A DNA stretch of 64,000 bases from Luscinia megarhynchos (taxonomy: Eukaryota; Chordata; Aves; Passeriformes; Turdidae), in the NCBI GenBank assembly GCA_034336665.1, contig JAPFBE010000003.1:36616360-36680359 (forward strand). The letters are read 5' to 3'. Of this stretch, positions 48,501 to 59,639 are shown piece by piece. The notes under the pieces were generated by a model that ran no database searches, had not been told where the DNA came from, and was given only the letters and a program-made list of their open reading frames with translations. The stretch's first letter is position 1. Each line of letters starts with the position of its first letter. The position numbers and the translations under genes are program-made.

Positions 48501-50765
48501 GGGTGGAGAAATAGAAGAGATAGTACTGATCTTTTTGTCTAATTGCTGCACTGTCCTCCTCTATGAGGCAGAAGAGTGTTAAATTCATAGCTTTAATTTT
48601 GCTGATATGCAGAGAGAAACACACATTTCAAATCAAAACCTATCAACAGGTCATAAGAGTTTTGAGGCAGTAGGAGGGCCTCTCCCTTACACTTTGGTAA
48701 TTACACATGCATTTGACTTTATATCCACTCAGCAGAGTAAAGAAAGCTATTAGGTAATTCAATGACTAACAATCTATAAGAACATACATAAAATAACATT
48801 TGGAAGAATCCTACTTGTTCAAATGCAGTGTTTAGGAACTTTTTTTTTGCAAGAAATCTGGTTAGTTTCTGTATTCGTGTCTAGCAATTTTTGTGGAAAC
48901 GTGGGATAGCTACTGTGAATAATAACCTACAATAGCAGGTATTTTTTCATTTCAAGGCAGGTACAAGAAAATCCTGCCATTTTGATTTGTGTTCTGGCAA
49001 AGTATATCATTAACTCTGAAGCAGGAATTGTGTACAAACTCCAGAAGAAACTGTTCTAGGGAAGAGAACAGAGACCGAACTAACATGATATTTTACAATG
49101 GAGATTTCTTTTTGTTTCTATGCAGAATCTGGCAAGTGTAAAAGTTTTTATTTTGAAGAACAGTGGTACACGGAGTATATAATATTTTCTACTTAGTTTG
49201 AAAGACTATGGTAATTATGGTGTGCCCACAAAAGTCTGAGAGAAAAATCAGATATGAAAGGAATGTTAGAGTCAGTCTAAACTAAAGCATGCTGTGAATT
49301 AAAACCCTTTATTCTTTTTTTGACATTTAAAAATTATACAAATCTTCCCTTAAAATATTTCCAATTTAGGGTTCAAGGATACCAGATAGTTATTTTACAT
49401 TACAAAGTGCAATTCTGTCACTTTTAAACATGAAATACTTTTTATGCTGAGTTTAGTAGCAGTTCACAGTATTCAGTAGCAATTACAGAGGTGGTGAAAT
49501 ACACTGAATACACTTTACAGAGAAGCACAAATTTCAGTTTTAATGTACTTTAAAAGCATCTGTTAATCACAGAACAAACTACAGTCACCAAAGAGAGAAT
49601 TAAGACTGCAGCTTGTACTTTATTGATATGAATCAATAGTCTTTGGACTTTGAGCTGGATGAAACAGAATTTCACACCACAGAAGACATTGTCAGTTTAA
49701 ATGCCTGTTAAAACATATCATTATACCACACAACACTTTTCACACTTAAACAATTTTTTGCAGCCGTGTCCTGAATAATATTTGCTTGCATGAAACCCTC
49801 ACCAGTATCAGCAGGACTAAGGATCAGGTAAAATATTGTGCAGTGTAGGAAGCGAAGAAACTGTACACACATTTTGAAGATGATATCCATGAATGTAATT
49901 GTAAAAAAACAAGTTATGGTGAGTTAACAATGTCCCCAGTAAAAATATTTTTAATAACTGCTCTTTTTAAAAATGAGAGTTGGTCTTTCTTGGGAAAGTG
50001 TTATGTGTACACTGAGGAATAAATGCAAAATAACCTGTCTTTTTTTCACTATGTATTCTATTTTGAAGGACTGGAGGAAAGCACAATAATTATTGACTGA
50101 TCTGACATAGTAAGAGCAAAACACCTCAGTGCCAAATGTGAATACCACGCTTTAGAGGACTTGCTTTGGAATCAAGGCTGTACAAGGGAAATGATTCATG
50201 ATACAAACTCCACTCCCAGTATTTGCATTCTTGTTATTACTCCTTCTTGCAGCAAGTGATGAACAGCTGTCATCAGTCTATCTAACAAGTATTTGTAAAT
50301 TAACATATTACGGTTGTGTCTCTGAATAAAGGTCATGCATGTACTCACAGAGACGTATAACATTTTGCGAAAACACGTTTTAAAATGCATCATTCCCAAC
50401 CAATCCGTTCAAAGGACACCAGAGAAAGACATAGCAGTGATTTATCTCAGTCAGTAACTTCCTTTTAGCTAAGCTGAGGGTGGAAAGGAGGAGCTTAAAT
50501 ATTCAGTGAAAAGCCAACTAACTACACGTCCCAACATTTTGCTTTCAGTGTTTCAGAGATACTTTTCTGCCTACTGTCCTATGTCAAGCTGGAATTGAAG
50601 TGCATCACAAAATATTTACTGTGCTGACTGTAGCTTGTCTCAGGCAAATACCTTTCTAGTTTTTTGGAGCTCATATCTATTCTGTCCACTGCTGTTTCAG
50701 AGGTTTGGAGTTTGTTTGAATAATTTTAATTACATTTTTTATTTCTTTATAACTGAAATACTATG
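45590..50765. other. unique non-coding sequence with candidate conserved stretches
   Basis: No gene is supported. Two stretches, about 46540-46700 and 47100-47580, are less repetitive and contain mixed transcription-factor-like words (for example TGTTATCATTAGG near 47198). They have the texture of conserved non-coding elements, but alignment would be needed to show that. The reading frames are at most 79 codons. Confidence 0.45.
47021..47048. repeat. interrupted T-run (T12-GC-T14)
   Basis: Two T homopolymers separated by GC. No attached retroposed sequence was recognised. Confidence 0.9.
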
Positions 50766-50772
50766 TGAAAAA

Positions 50773-50816
50773 TTTGTGAGTGGATAATGTCTGTGTTCAG
50801 ATTATCCACTCACAGA
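50773..50816 (+). other. strong short hairpin, 16-bp stem, 12-base loop
   Basis: The arm at 50773-50788 contains GTGAGTGGATAAT and pairs with ATTATCCACTCAC in 50801-50816. Fourteen base pairs are perfect, then one G-U wobble (if transcribed) and one further pair, with a 12-base loop GTCTGTGTTCAG. With a small bulge, pairing can continue into flanking AAA/TTT. A typical microRNA precursor has a longer stem, so this may equally be a transposon-end remnant or a regulatory dyad. No similar family member is recognised. Confidence 0.7.
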
Positions 50817-50819
50817 AGT

Positions 50820-53290
50820 TTGTTGACACTATTGCAGGGATAAGGAAATGAACACTTAGTTTGTCACTGGCATAAAGTGAACTTTATCTGCCTTTATTTT
50901 TTGTAATCTATTTAAAATACAGAAGCAAATAAAAAATAAAACAACAATAAAAAGGCAGGTGGACGTTTTTTGTTATCCAACAGAAAGCTGCAATAGGTAA
51001 AGCAGCTACCAAGAGTAGAAGAGTAGATAAGTAATAAAAATATTCTCTTTGAGAATGTAGCCCTGTTGGCGATCTTCTTTCCCTCACATTAGTTATGAAA
51101 TAACAGAATATAGTGTTGACCACAATGCACAGGAACACTAAAGGTAGCATAAAAATGATAGCATTTTTTTTTGTCTTCTTGGTTCTTTTGCACATTTGTG
51201 GAAAAGTTCAAGTGCACTATCACCTGTCAAAATACATTTGCATCAGTGTTAATGGATGGCACATTGTTGACAATGCAGCATTGCATGTATTAGTCTTTGA
51301 TTCACATGATGCCAAATAACCGAGAGCTTGAAATCATTGGGGGCCTTTTCTGCTACTGTTGATATTTGAATATTTTAAATTAATCATTTGGGGTTTTTTA
51401 GATTTCAAAGTAGAGCTTTATACTGAAATAATTAGTTGGACCCATTACCAGATTTGTGTTACCAAAGAAAATGAGTATTTAAAATAATGCCCAAAAATCT
51501 TCCTAACTCTGATGCTACAATTTGTCTGATTCATTTTAACCTTCTTTGTATCTTGAGATTTCCTAGAAATGCTAAATGATTAATCATGAGTTATTTTGAA
51601 TATATGAAATTCTTTCAATTAACAATTTTCAGATATTTTTTATTCTTATAATCATTATCAGAAAATGTAGTGGTTACAAATTATCACTGATAGCAGAGTT
51701 AACTATGAAATCTTCAGGTTCAGAATATCTGAATACTTGCTTCCCTGGTAAAAATTTGCAGCATATTAATAGTATTTTAAATTTATATAAAAACACATCT
51801 CTCCATATTATTAGTTCCTGTGAACTGCTAAAGCATATATCTTAATTTTGTAACCTAGTAACTTGTTTGTACTGCAATGCTATAGAGTTGTTAAAGAAAT
51901 GCAAAAATTAAAATGAAAGAGAATACTTAAGTGTAATTGATAATAATCTAGTGCTATGATGATAGTTGTTATGCAAAAGTGAAACAAAATAGTATTGCTC
52001 AGAGTCTACAATGATTTTTTTTTTTTCAAAATATATCTCTGCTATAAGTAAGGCATTTGACAAATACTGGTGCAAGATAGATCCTCAGAAGAGATCTTGT
52101 AAGCTGAAAGACCATCAAATACCTCCTAACTATAAAATGAATGCTGACAGTCAAAAGTTCACACAGAACTAGCATTCATAGCAAGTTAGCCAAGAATATC
52201 AATGTTTTCTGACATCCCACATTTCCTGTGTAATGATGCATGGAATGGCAGACATCCCAAAAGAATAATTTATCCTAAGTGTTCCCTTTTTATTGGTAAA
52301 ATAGAAAACTACGAGTGACTGATATAAAATTTTCTATAATATGTATTTTTTCTCACTCTTTCTAAAGGTGCTTTAAATGCCAGCTTTGCTCCTGAGTCTT
52401 TCTCAGGCTGACGTATATCAAGTACCACTCTCTCCAAATTGGTGTCTGCACACTGGAGACTTTTCGCCTTTCTTCAGGGTGTTCCAAATAAATTGAGTTC
52501 CAAGCTGGCAGCAAAATGCCAGACTAACAAAAATGAGCAGTCAGAACAATCCTTGAAGAAATAGAGATGTTTGATTAATTGGATTGATCTTTAGCATAAC
52601 CTGAGTTCTAGTGAAAATTGGCAGCTTGGGCTTCCTTCAAGTAGTCAATGGAGAGAAAGACTTTTCTTGTGAACAACTTAATAGTGCCTAAGATGAAGGA
52701 AAGAAATACCTCTGCAAGAATCTAAATAAGTAGCTTTGAATATTTAATCTGCATTCTAAATTTTGTGGGGCTAAGTCGACTCATATCAATTCTTCACATA
52801 GTGTCACAGAAGAAATTATTTTAGGAAAAAAAAAAAAATCTATGGTTAGTAGTAAGGCAACAAGCACAATTCCATTTCTTGTGGCCCAACCTCTTCCATT
52901 TCTTTAGATTTTCTACATTTTTACACAGATGTTAGGAAACTCAATAGCAAATAGTTACATCAGAAATATTTAATGAGGTGATCAGGTAGGATAGCAGGTT
53001 GTGAGTGAGGTAATCTAATACAAGACAAATAAAAATCCAAATTTCACGTGTGTCCAGATTTTACGTTCCACAAGCGTATTTACTGTATTGATAAAACTTT
53101 TTCAAATTTAATATATGGACTTCAACCTTATATTAAAGTCTCAGGAACTGTGATTCTGGTTTTGATTACTTCTTAGTCTGGACAGAGATTTGTTGCGCGT
53201 CTCTGGCAGCATTAATTAAAATATTTGTAATTTAATAAACTATGTTACATAATAAAATTAACGTATTGGGTTTTGGTATTAAAAACATTC
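50820..53290. other. unique AT-rich non-coding sequence
   Basis: Nothing gene-like is seen. Opposing frames at 50908-51195 (-) and 51113-51319 (+) have no recognised domain. An A-run lies near 52826. Confidence 0.5.
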
Positions 53291-53298
53291 ATAAATTT

Positions 53299-53390
53299 AA
53301 AACAAAAAAAACAATGAAACAAACCAACAAAAATACCCCCAAAAATCGCAAACTGACAAAAAAACCCACAAAAGTAATTAAAGGAAAAAA
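53299..53390 (+). repeat. A/C-rich low-complexity tract
   Basis: The + strand is dominated by A with C interruptions (AACAAAAAAAACAA, ACCCCCAAAAA, AAACCCAC). The Lys/Thr/Asn-rich 69-codon frame that spans it is compositional. Confidence 0.75.
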
Positions 53391-53394
53391 AATC

Positions 53395-56300
53395 AAATAT
53401 TTAATGCTTAATGTTTACAGGATTTCAAGTTTTACCATCCTGGACCTCTAAGGACTTCATAGCAACACCCACTAAAAACTCCATCATATCAGACTGCAGT
53501 TTCTGCTGACTAGATGGGAATTTTCTACTCTGTTGAACCAAAGCTTTACACTTTCATTAGCTCACATTCTCTGCCATGACACCAGTGCCCTCTCATCAGA
53601 TCGAAGGCTGAGCTGAGTGGTACCGACAGAGGGAGGCAGATAAAAGGAAACTGATGAAAGTGCTAAATGTTTGCCTCCTGGGTAAAAGCTGCACGTGGCT
53701 TTGCTGACCACTGATTTCTTTTATCCTGTTCCAAGAAACGGGAGTGTGTCTTATGTTCAATGTATATATAATACTAGCTTTGATTTAAATGAAATTTGAT
53801 GTTAAATTTGTTTTCAGAAAGAACACTTTTTGCCTGAGATTGAAAGGAAAAAAAATTGCTTTTTTTTCACAAAAATCAACCAGAATTCTGAATTTAAAAG
53901 ATTAAAGGTGGAAACCGTGACTATGTAATTGATTTTTCAAGTTCTGTACCATAGTCATTCAAATATAATTCACTGAAATTTGTAAGAATCATTTGATTTC
54001 TTGATAAGCAAGGAAGCTTGATGAGGTGATGCTCGAAGATATTTATTTTAATAACAGTTGAATTTATAGCCTATCCATGTTTCTAAAATATGGTTCAGAC
54101 TCAAAACAATAAATATATATACAAGCTGAACTGAAAAATTAAACCTGATATCAATAATTTGAATAACTGTTTCTTTGTGAATCCTAGTGAAAGAATCAAA
54201 AAGTCAAAATACTATAATCTGCACTGGTGTGATCTGAGAGATTCACATTTGAAATCCCTATTTCATCTCCAGATGCATAAGTATTAGAAATCCTCTCAGT
54301 AATCCATTTCTTGTTAAAACTAAAGCCTAAATTTGATCACTAAACCAGATAAGTATACAAAAAAGTGAACAAGTAATGTAATCATTTCATACAAACCTCT
54401 GAGTAATTTTCTAAATCTGAAAACCAAAATTATTCTGATCCATTGAAATATACTAAAAATCTGTTAGACTGTAAAATTCATCAAGACCATAAAATTGTTC
54501 TTTCTGGTAATAGCTATACAAACAGAAAAATTAGTGAATAGTATCTTAGTATTGGAAGTCTATGACAGGAAAATATAAATTCAATACATAATAAAATATA
54601 GCATAAAATACTATGATTGTAATATTTTTGAACAAAAAATAAAATAACATCTCGTTTATCAATATATCAATATATTAATATTCATGGTTCACCTAATCAT
54701 GATTTTCAGAGTAATCTCCTGTTTTCAGAATAATATTTAAAATGCAAATTATGAAAGCAGAATTTTTAACACACAATGCACAATGTTAACAGATATAACT
54801 GTTTAAAGTTTCATTTTCTTATTTTAGTCTATGTTACACATAGCTATTCAGAGCTGAATACAAGTCAAACAGGAAGATGTGAGGGCAAGAATTCATCCTG
54901 ACAAATTATTCTCAGCTTTGGAACCCTTGGAGATACACACATTCGCAGCAGGAATATGTCAAGCTAGCAGAGTTTTGAGAACAGTTTCATAGAGCCAGAC
55001 TTGAGAGCTACTTCTCATCTGAAGTGTGGTGGCCACAGCACAGACCTGGCATAGAAAAAACTGTCTAATCCAAGTTTTCCTATTTCGAGCTACCATCTGT
55101 GTACAAATATGTGACTTCCAAGATTTCAATACAGTTTAATATCCATTTTTAAAAATTCTGTTCCTAATAAAGAATATTGTCAGATTAAATTGCAATGAAA
55201 GACAAGTGATTTTTTATGGTTACGTGCATAGTATTTTATGCTGGTGTGTAATGTTGATATTTCAGAAACTTACCAAACCACTGCAGTAATTTTGATTTGA
55301 CTTTTCTACATGTTTTCTGCATTCCCTTGTTCAGCCTGTGCATGTAGAAATAAGGCCTTGGTTCCTAACAGATTTTTTAATCCTGTGAAAAAACATATCT
55401 ATATCATAGGAAATAGAGGGACACTGCCATTTCAAGCATTATTCAAGATATATTCTATTCTCTTACCTGATAATGTGAGGCAGAATATGAGAAAAATCCA
55501 TAGCTCCAACAGAAAACATACATATTTTAGGTAATATTTTCAGAATGCAAAATGAGTTAATGTAGCTTCTATCAGTTTCTGAAAGTCTCTTCTTGATTTT
55601 AAGCAAAATTATCTTACTTTGCCTAAGAAGAGGAGATTCAGCTGTAACATTTTCATCTGACTTAATATACTTCTAAGATTATGCACTTCCTCATATTGCT
55701 CTACATATTACGTTGTTGACTTTTTCTTATAAGTTTCCTTCTCCAATTATCATATTCAGACAAAAATAGTTGCTTTATGAAAATTTAGAATATTGACAGA
55801 GCATAACAAGTTCATTTTATTAATTCTTTCAGGAATCTTGCAAAATCAGTTGTAAAATTAGTAATGTATTTACATGTATTAAGTTCTAAAGGCACCAAAT
55901 AAGATTTAAACTCTATAATATAAAATACACATAGATAATGAGTGCAAAAGAAAATATCATTAATACATTGTATATTTTATGTTGGTTGACAGTGCTCTTA
56001 ATATCTCCATTATAGCCATTACATTTATTTTTTTTAAACAAAAAGGGATAAATTAAATACTCTCAGAAATAGTACTCAAATTTTTCTACTTCTCAAGTGC
56101 TTTTTAAAAAGCCTCTGATAAACAAGATTTATGAGACTGGACATGCTTTGCCCTAATTTTGTAATGTTTTGTTTCACTGTAGTAATTTCATTCACTGGTG
56201 TCTCTGGTCTTCCTCACCCCTTGAACTTTTTACCGTTTAATCATGCAAATGTTGGCTTAGAGTATGTCGAAATTGCTTTGCTCTACATTTAAATCTGAAG

Positions 56301-56795
56301 TTTGAAAGGAACAGGGCTGATTATCGTTTCTCTCCATACATAGCCCTGAGATTGAGTTAGTTGTCTCTTTACCTCTTAATCTTCAATTCAAATGTCTGGA
56401 AATGGGAGGTTAGGCAGAAGAGGGAAGAAAGTGAAATGATTTGGCAAGCTGTTCACTTCAAAAGTAGCCACGAAAAGCACAAAGGAGAACAAAGACACCC
56501 ACCATTTTCAAGGTTCTACCACCTGCAAAATGTAAGTATTTTTGTTTCTTCTTGAATTTTAACCACAGAGTGATTTGCTCTTTCCAAGGTTCACAATAAA
56601 CCCGTGAGCCATCAAATTGCATATTTCACTGAAGTGCAGCCATCTTGAATATATTGTAGCCCAAGGATGTCAATAAAATGAATGTAAGACACTGCATTTA
56701 CTCTATTTCATGTGAAAATGTTTTAAAAACAAATCTATTTCAGAAGAATGGTTCTTCATTCACTTTGGGCATTAGGAAATTAACTCACATGTCAT
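53395..56795. other. unique AT-rich non-coding sequence
   Basis: No gene is supported. The 53560-53720 stretch is less AT-biased and has the texture of a conserved non-coding element. The remainder is plain AT-rich DNA. Confidence 0.45.
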
Positions 56796-57039
56796 TTTAC
56801 ATTTTTTGCAAAGGGTAAAATCTGATGTCGGGGTGTGCGTGAGTGCTGTTAATGCTGCCATTTTCCAAACTTGATATTATTAATCGGGACTGTCAAGTTT
56901 AGGTCAAGCGTTTATACACATTGTGCCTCAGTACTTCCAGTGTTTCAAACATATCTGTCATGCACAGCAAATGCACAGTGCAGCACAATCTACGGCACTG
57001 AGAGGCAAACATGAAATCTTTTTAGCAGAAATGAGCGAA

Positions 57040-57093
57040 TGCTTTTACCTCATTTATCTGAGCTGCTGCTTTTACCTCATTTATCTGACCTGC
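57040..57093 (+). repeat. 27-bp tandem duplication
   Basis: The unit starting TGCTTTTACCTCATTTATCT is present twice head to tail (57040-57066 and 57067-57093) with 26 of 27 bases identical. It lies inside a 56800-57180 stretch that looks like a conserved non-coding element. The repeated CFYLIYL string in the + frame 56923-57105 is a by-product. Confidence 0.95.
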
Positions 57094-57099
57094 CACCAT

Positions 57100-59610
57100 T
57101 TTTAATAACAATTTCATTTATTTGACAGCTGCATACACTTTCTAAATAAGCAATTTCCTTGAATTTGCTGATTTGCAACACTTTTTAAAATTGTCATTTT
57201 TAAAAATTTCTTTTTCGTTTTCCTTTTTTATTTTTAAGGGTTTTTTTTTTATTATACAGAGACAAGGGAGAGAAGAACCACGCTGTTAAGTATAGATGTG
57301 TATTTTTTAAAGAAAACATATCTTAAAAATTTACACCATCTTTAATGCTAAATTAAAAATATTGCTGGAATGGTGCTGTGTTGGCCCTTGGGCATATGTG
57401 ATTTCAGCACTTACTTAACGCTGGAGTCTTTCTGTAAATGGGGCTTATATGTCTGTGTAAAGTTCAAGGCAGCCAGGCTGAATCCATAGAAGAAAACTGC
57501 TTGGAGGGGCTGATGTCCTAAAGAAGTAAGTCTGCCCTATCTGAGGCAGACAGACTTTATCACATGGCTACATGTACTAAATTAAGAAGTGGGGAAGTTC
57601 ATCCAAAGTGCACAGATTAAAATTTTCAATAGGCCTAAAAATGACTCTAAGGCATGAATGAGCCTGTCAGTTTTTCTCTGCCTCTTCAGCAAATGATGGA
57701 TTCACTATATGCCCACAACATAACCCGTGAGATATGCCTGGCTTCATTGGTTATTCTTCATTCTCAGTCAAGCTGAAATAGAGGCTGTGGTTAAACAAAT
57801 CTGCTTTTATGGAGCAAAGCACTGTGAAACGGAGCTGATTATGGCCTGACACATTGAATTAGACTGTTGTGTAAAGCAGTGCTGATGATTCCATTGTTTC
57901 AGGGTCCTATTGGCCTGCCTGAGCCTTTCCTTCTCTCTCAAGCCACACATATTTCTTTTTTTCCTTAGCTTTAAGAATCCTTTTGTTACTCTATTTACTG
58001 TTTGCAACTGACTCCACAGTAGAAAGTAATTTTAAAGGTCTACTTAATATGAAGTTTAGTGATGAATGCACTAAGGCAAGAGTATCACACATTTCTCTAT
58101 TACTATTCTCAAAGACATATTGGATTATAAAAATATTTCAATAACATATACAATAACTTCTAATATCACTTATTAAAAAGTAGAAGTGTTGGCTAATTAA
58201 GGCCACTAGCTAGGAAAATCTACTAGAATGAGCCAATGATCAGAGCCTAAGATATACTGAGTTCCAAGACCTCATGTTGCTGAACATCTTTTCTTGCTCT
58301 GGAGAAACATGAAACACTTTAGGTTTCTACTTTATTTTTCATCTTTTTTCAGTCACTGGTCTTGATTGACCTTGGTAAGGAATTCCTTGATTTATTTCCT
58401 GTGTTTGAACCTGTTGGCTACTCTTTCTATATTTTTCCAATTGGGACTGTGAAAAGGAATAAATAACAGTAATTTTACAAATAAAGAACTTTTATTATTA
58501 TTATATGAAACATATCCTACCTTCTGTGTCTCCATACACCTCAGAAACATCATTGTTGGTTAATTTCTTAGTTTTTATCACTCACAGCACATTTCATCTG
58601 AAACCATCTTAATCCTTCTAGGAAGATTTTTGGATAAGATGTCCAGGACTGCTCAGTCTCTGAAATGAGAGACTACATGCCAATGCTGCAGGCACTGAGT
58701 CCCTGAAGACACATCCAAGACACAAAATGTATTTCCTTTGGCTGCCATGACTAAGTGATGTTAACTAGCTCAAACTTAGCTTGAATATAACTGTGATCAG
58801 TCACCATTGTTATAGTGCCAATAACACCAAAGACCTGCAGTAAAGTTTAATACCTTATAATGTATGTCATTCTTTGCTCCTATACACAAATTTCACATTC
58901 AATAACACATTACAACAAAGTTTTTTGAGCTAGCCATGCGAATTTAGACATTTCAATGCCTTCCATCATTTCATTGTCAATGCATATCCAGTATAAGAAG
59001 AACCTATGCTTAAATGGGTTCAGATTTTGAGTAATGAATAATGATTATATTGTACACAGTTTTGTAAGCTCTTTAGGTTTCAAAATAAGCTTTGAGCAGG
59101 CCAAAACTTTGGTATTCTTCCTATAAGCAAACCAGAAATTTATTTCTAGTGGGTGCCAATTTATGTAGAGTTCATTTCTAATAATACTTACACAGGCTGC
59201 TCACCTCAACTCAAACACTGCTCAAAAGTATGGGGAAATTATCCTAAAATGATTCAAAATAAGGAAAATAATGAAAGAGGTGAAAAAAAGTTTTCTCTTT
59301 CTGGAAGAGATTGATAGGCTCTTTAGTCCCATACAGAAGATGAGACTGGGGGCCAGTGTAGAGTTAACAGTTCACACAGACAGGTCAAAACCTGCTGCAC
59401 TGTTCAAGTGCATCCCAGTCACTTGATGGAAGGTGCTGACTCCATAGCAGTGAAGGTGGGGAAGGTGAGATGTGCACAAAACCAGAGTGGATACAGATTT
59501 GATGCACTCTGTGGCAATCCCTACAGCTTTATGCATTGAGTGAAGTAGATTCCTACGTGCTGTCCCTTTGGTACCATTTCTGTGGTATCTGTGAAAAGAG
59601 ACTCCTCTTC
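57100..59610. other. unique non-coding sequence with candidate conserved stretch
   Basis: No gene is supported. The 57360-57930 stretch is the least AT-biased long segment in the right half and has few homopolymers, as conserved non-coding elements often do. The 66-codon minus frame at 57807-58007 contains a basic Arg/Lys-rich run but no recognised domain. Confidence 0.4.
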
Positions 59611-59615
59611 GTTTC

Positions 59616-59638
59616 TTTTTTTTTTTTTTTTTTTTTTT
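59616..59638. repeat. T23 homopolymer
   Basis: Twenty-three consecutive T on the + strand, giving the poly-lysine run in two overlapping minus-strand frames. The minus strand just before the A-run holds CTTTATTTTGG rather than a standard AATAAA signal, so a retroposed tail is not well supported. Confidence 0.9.
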
Positions 59639-59639
59639 A

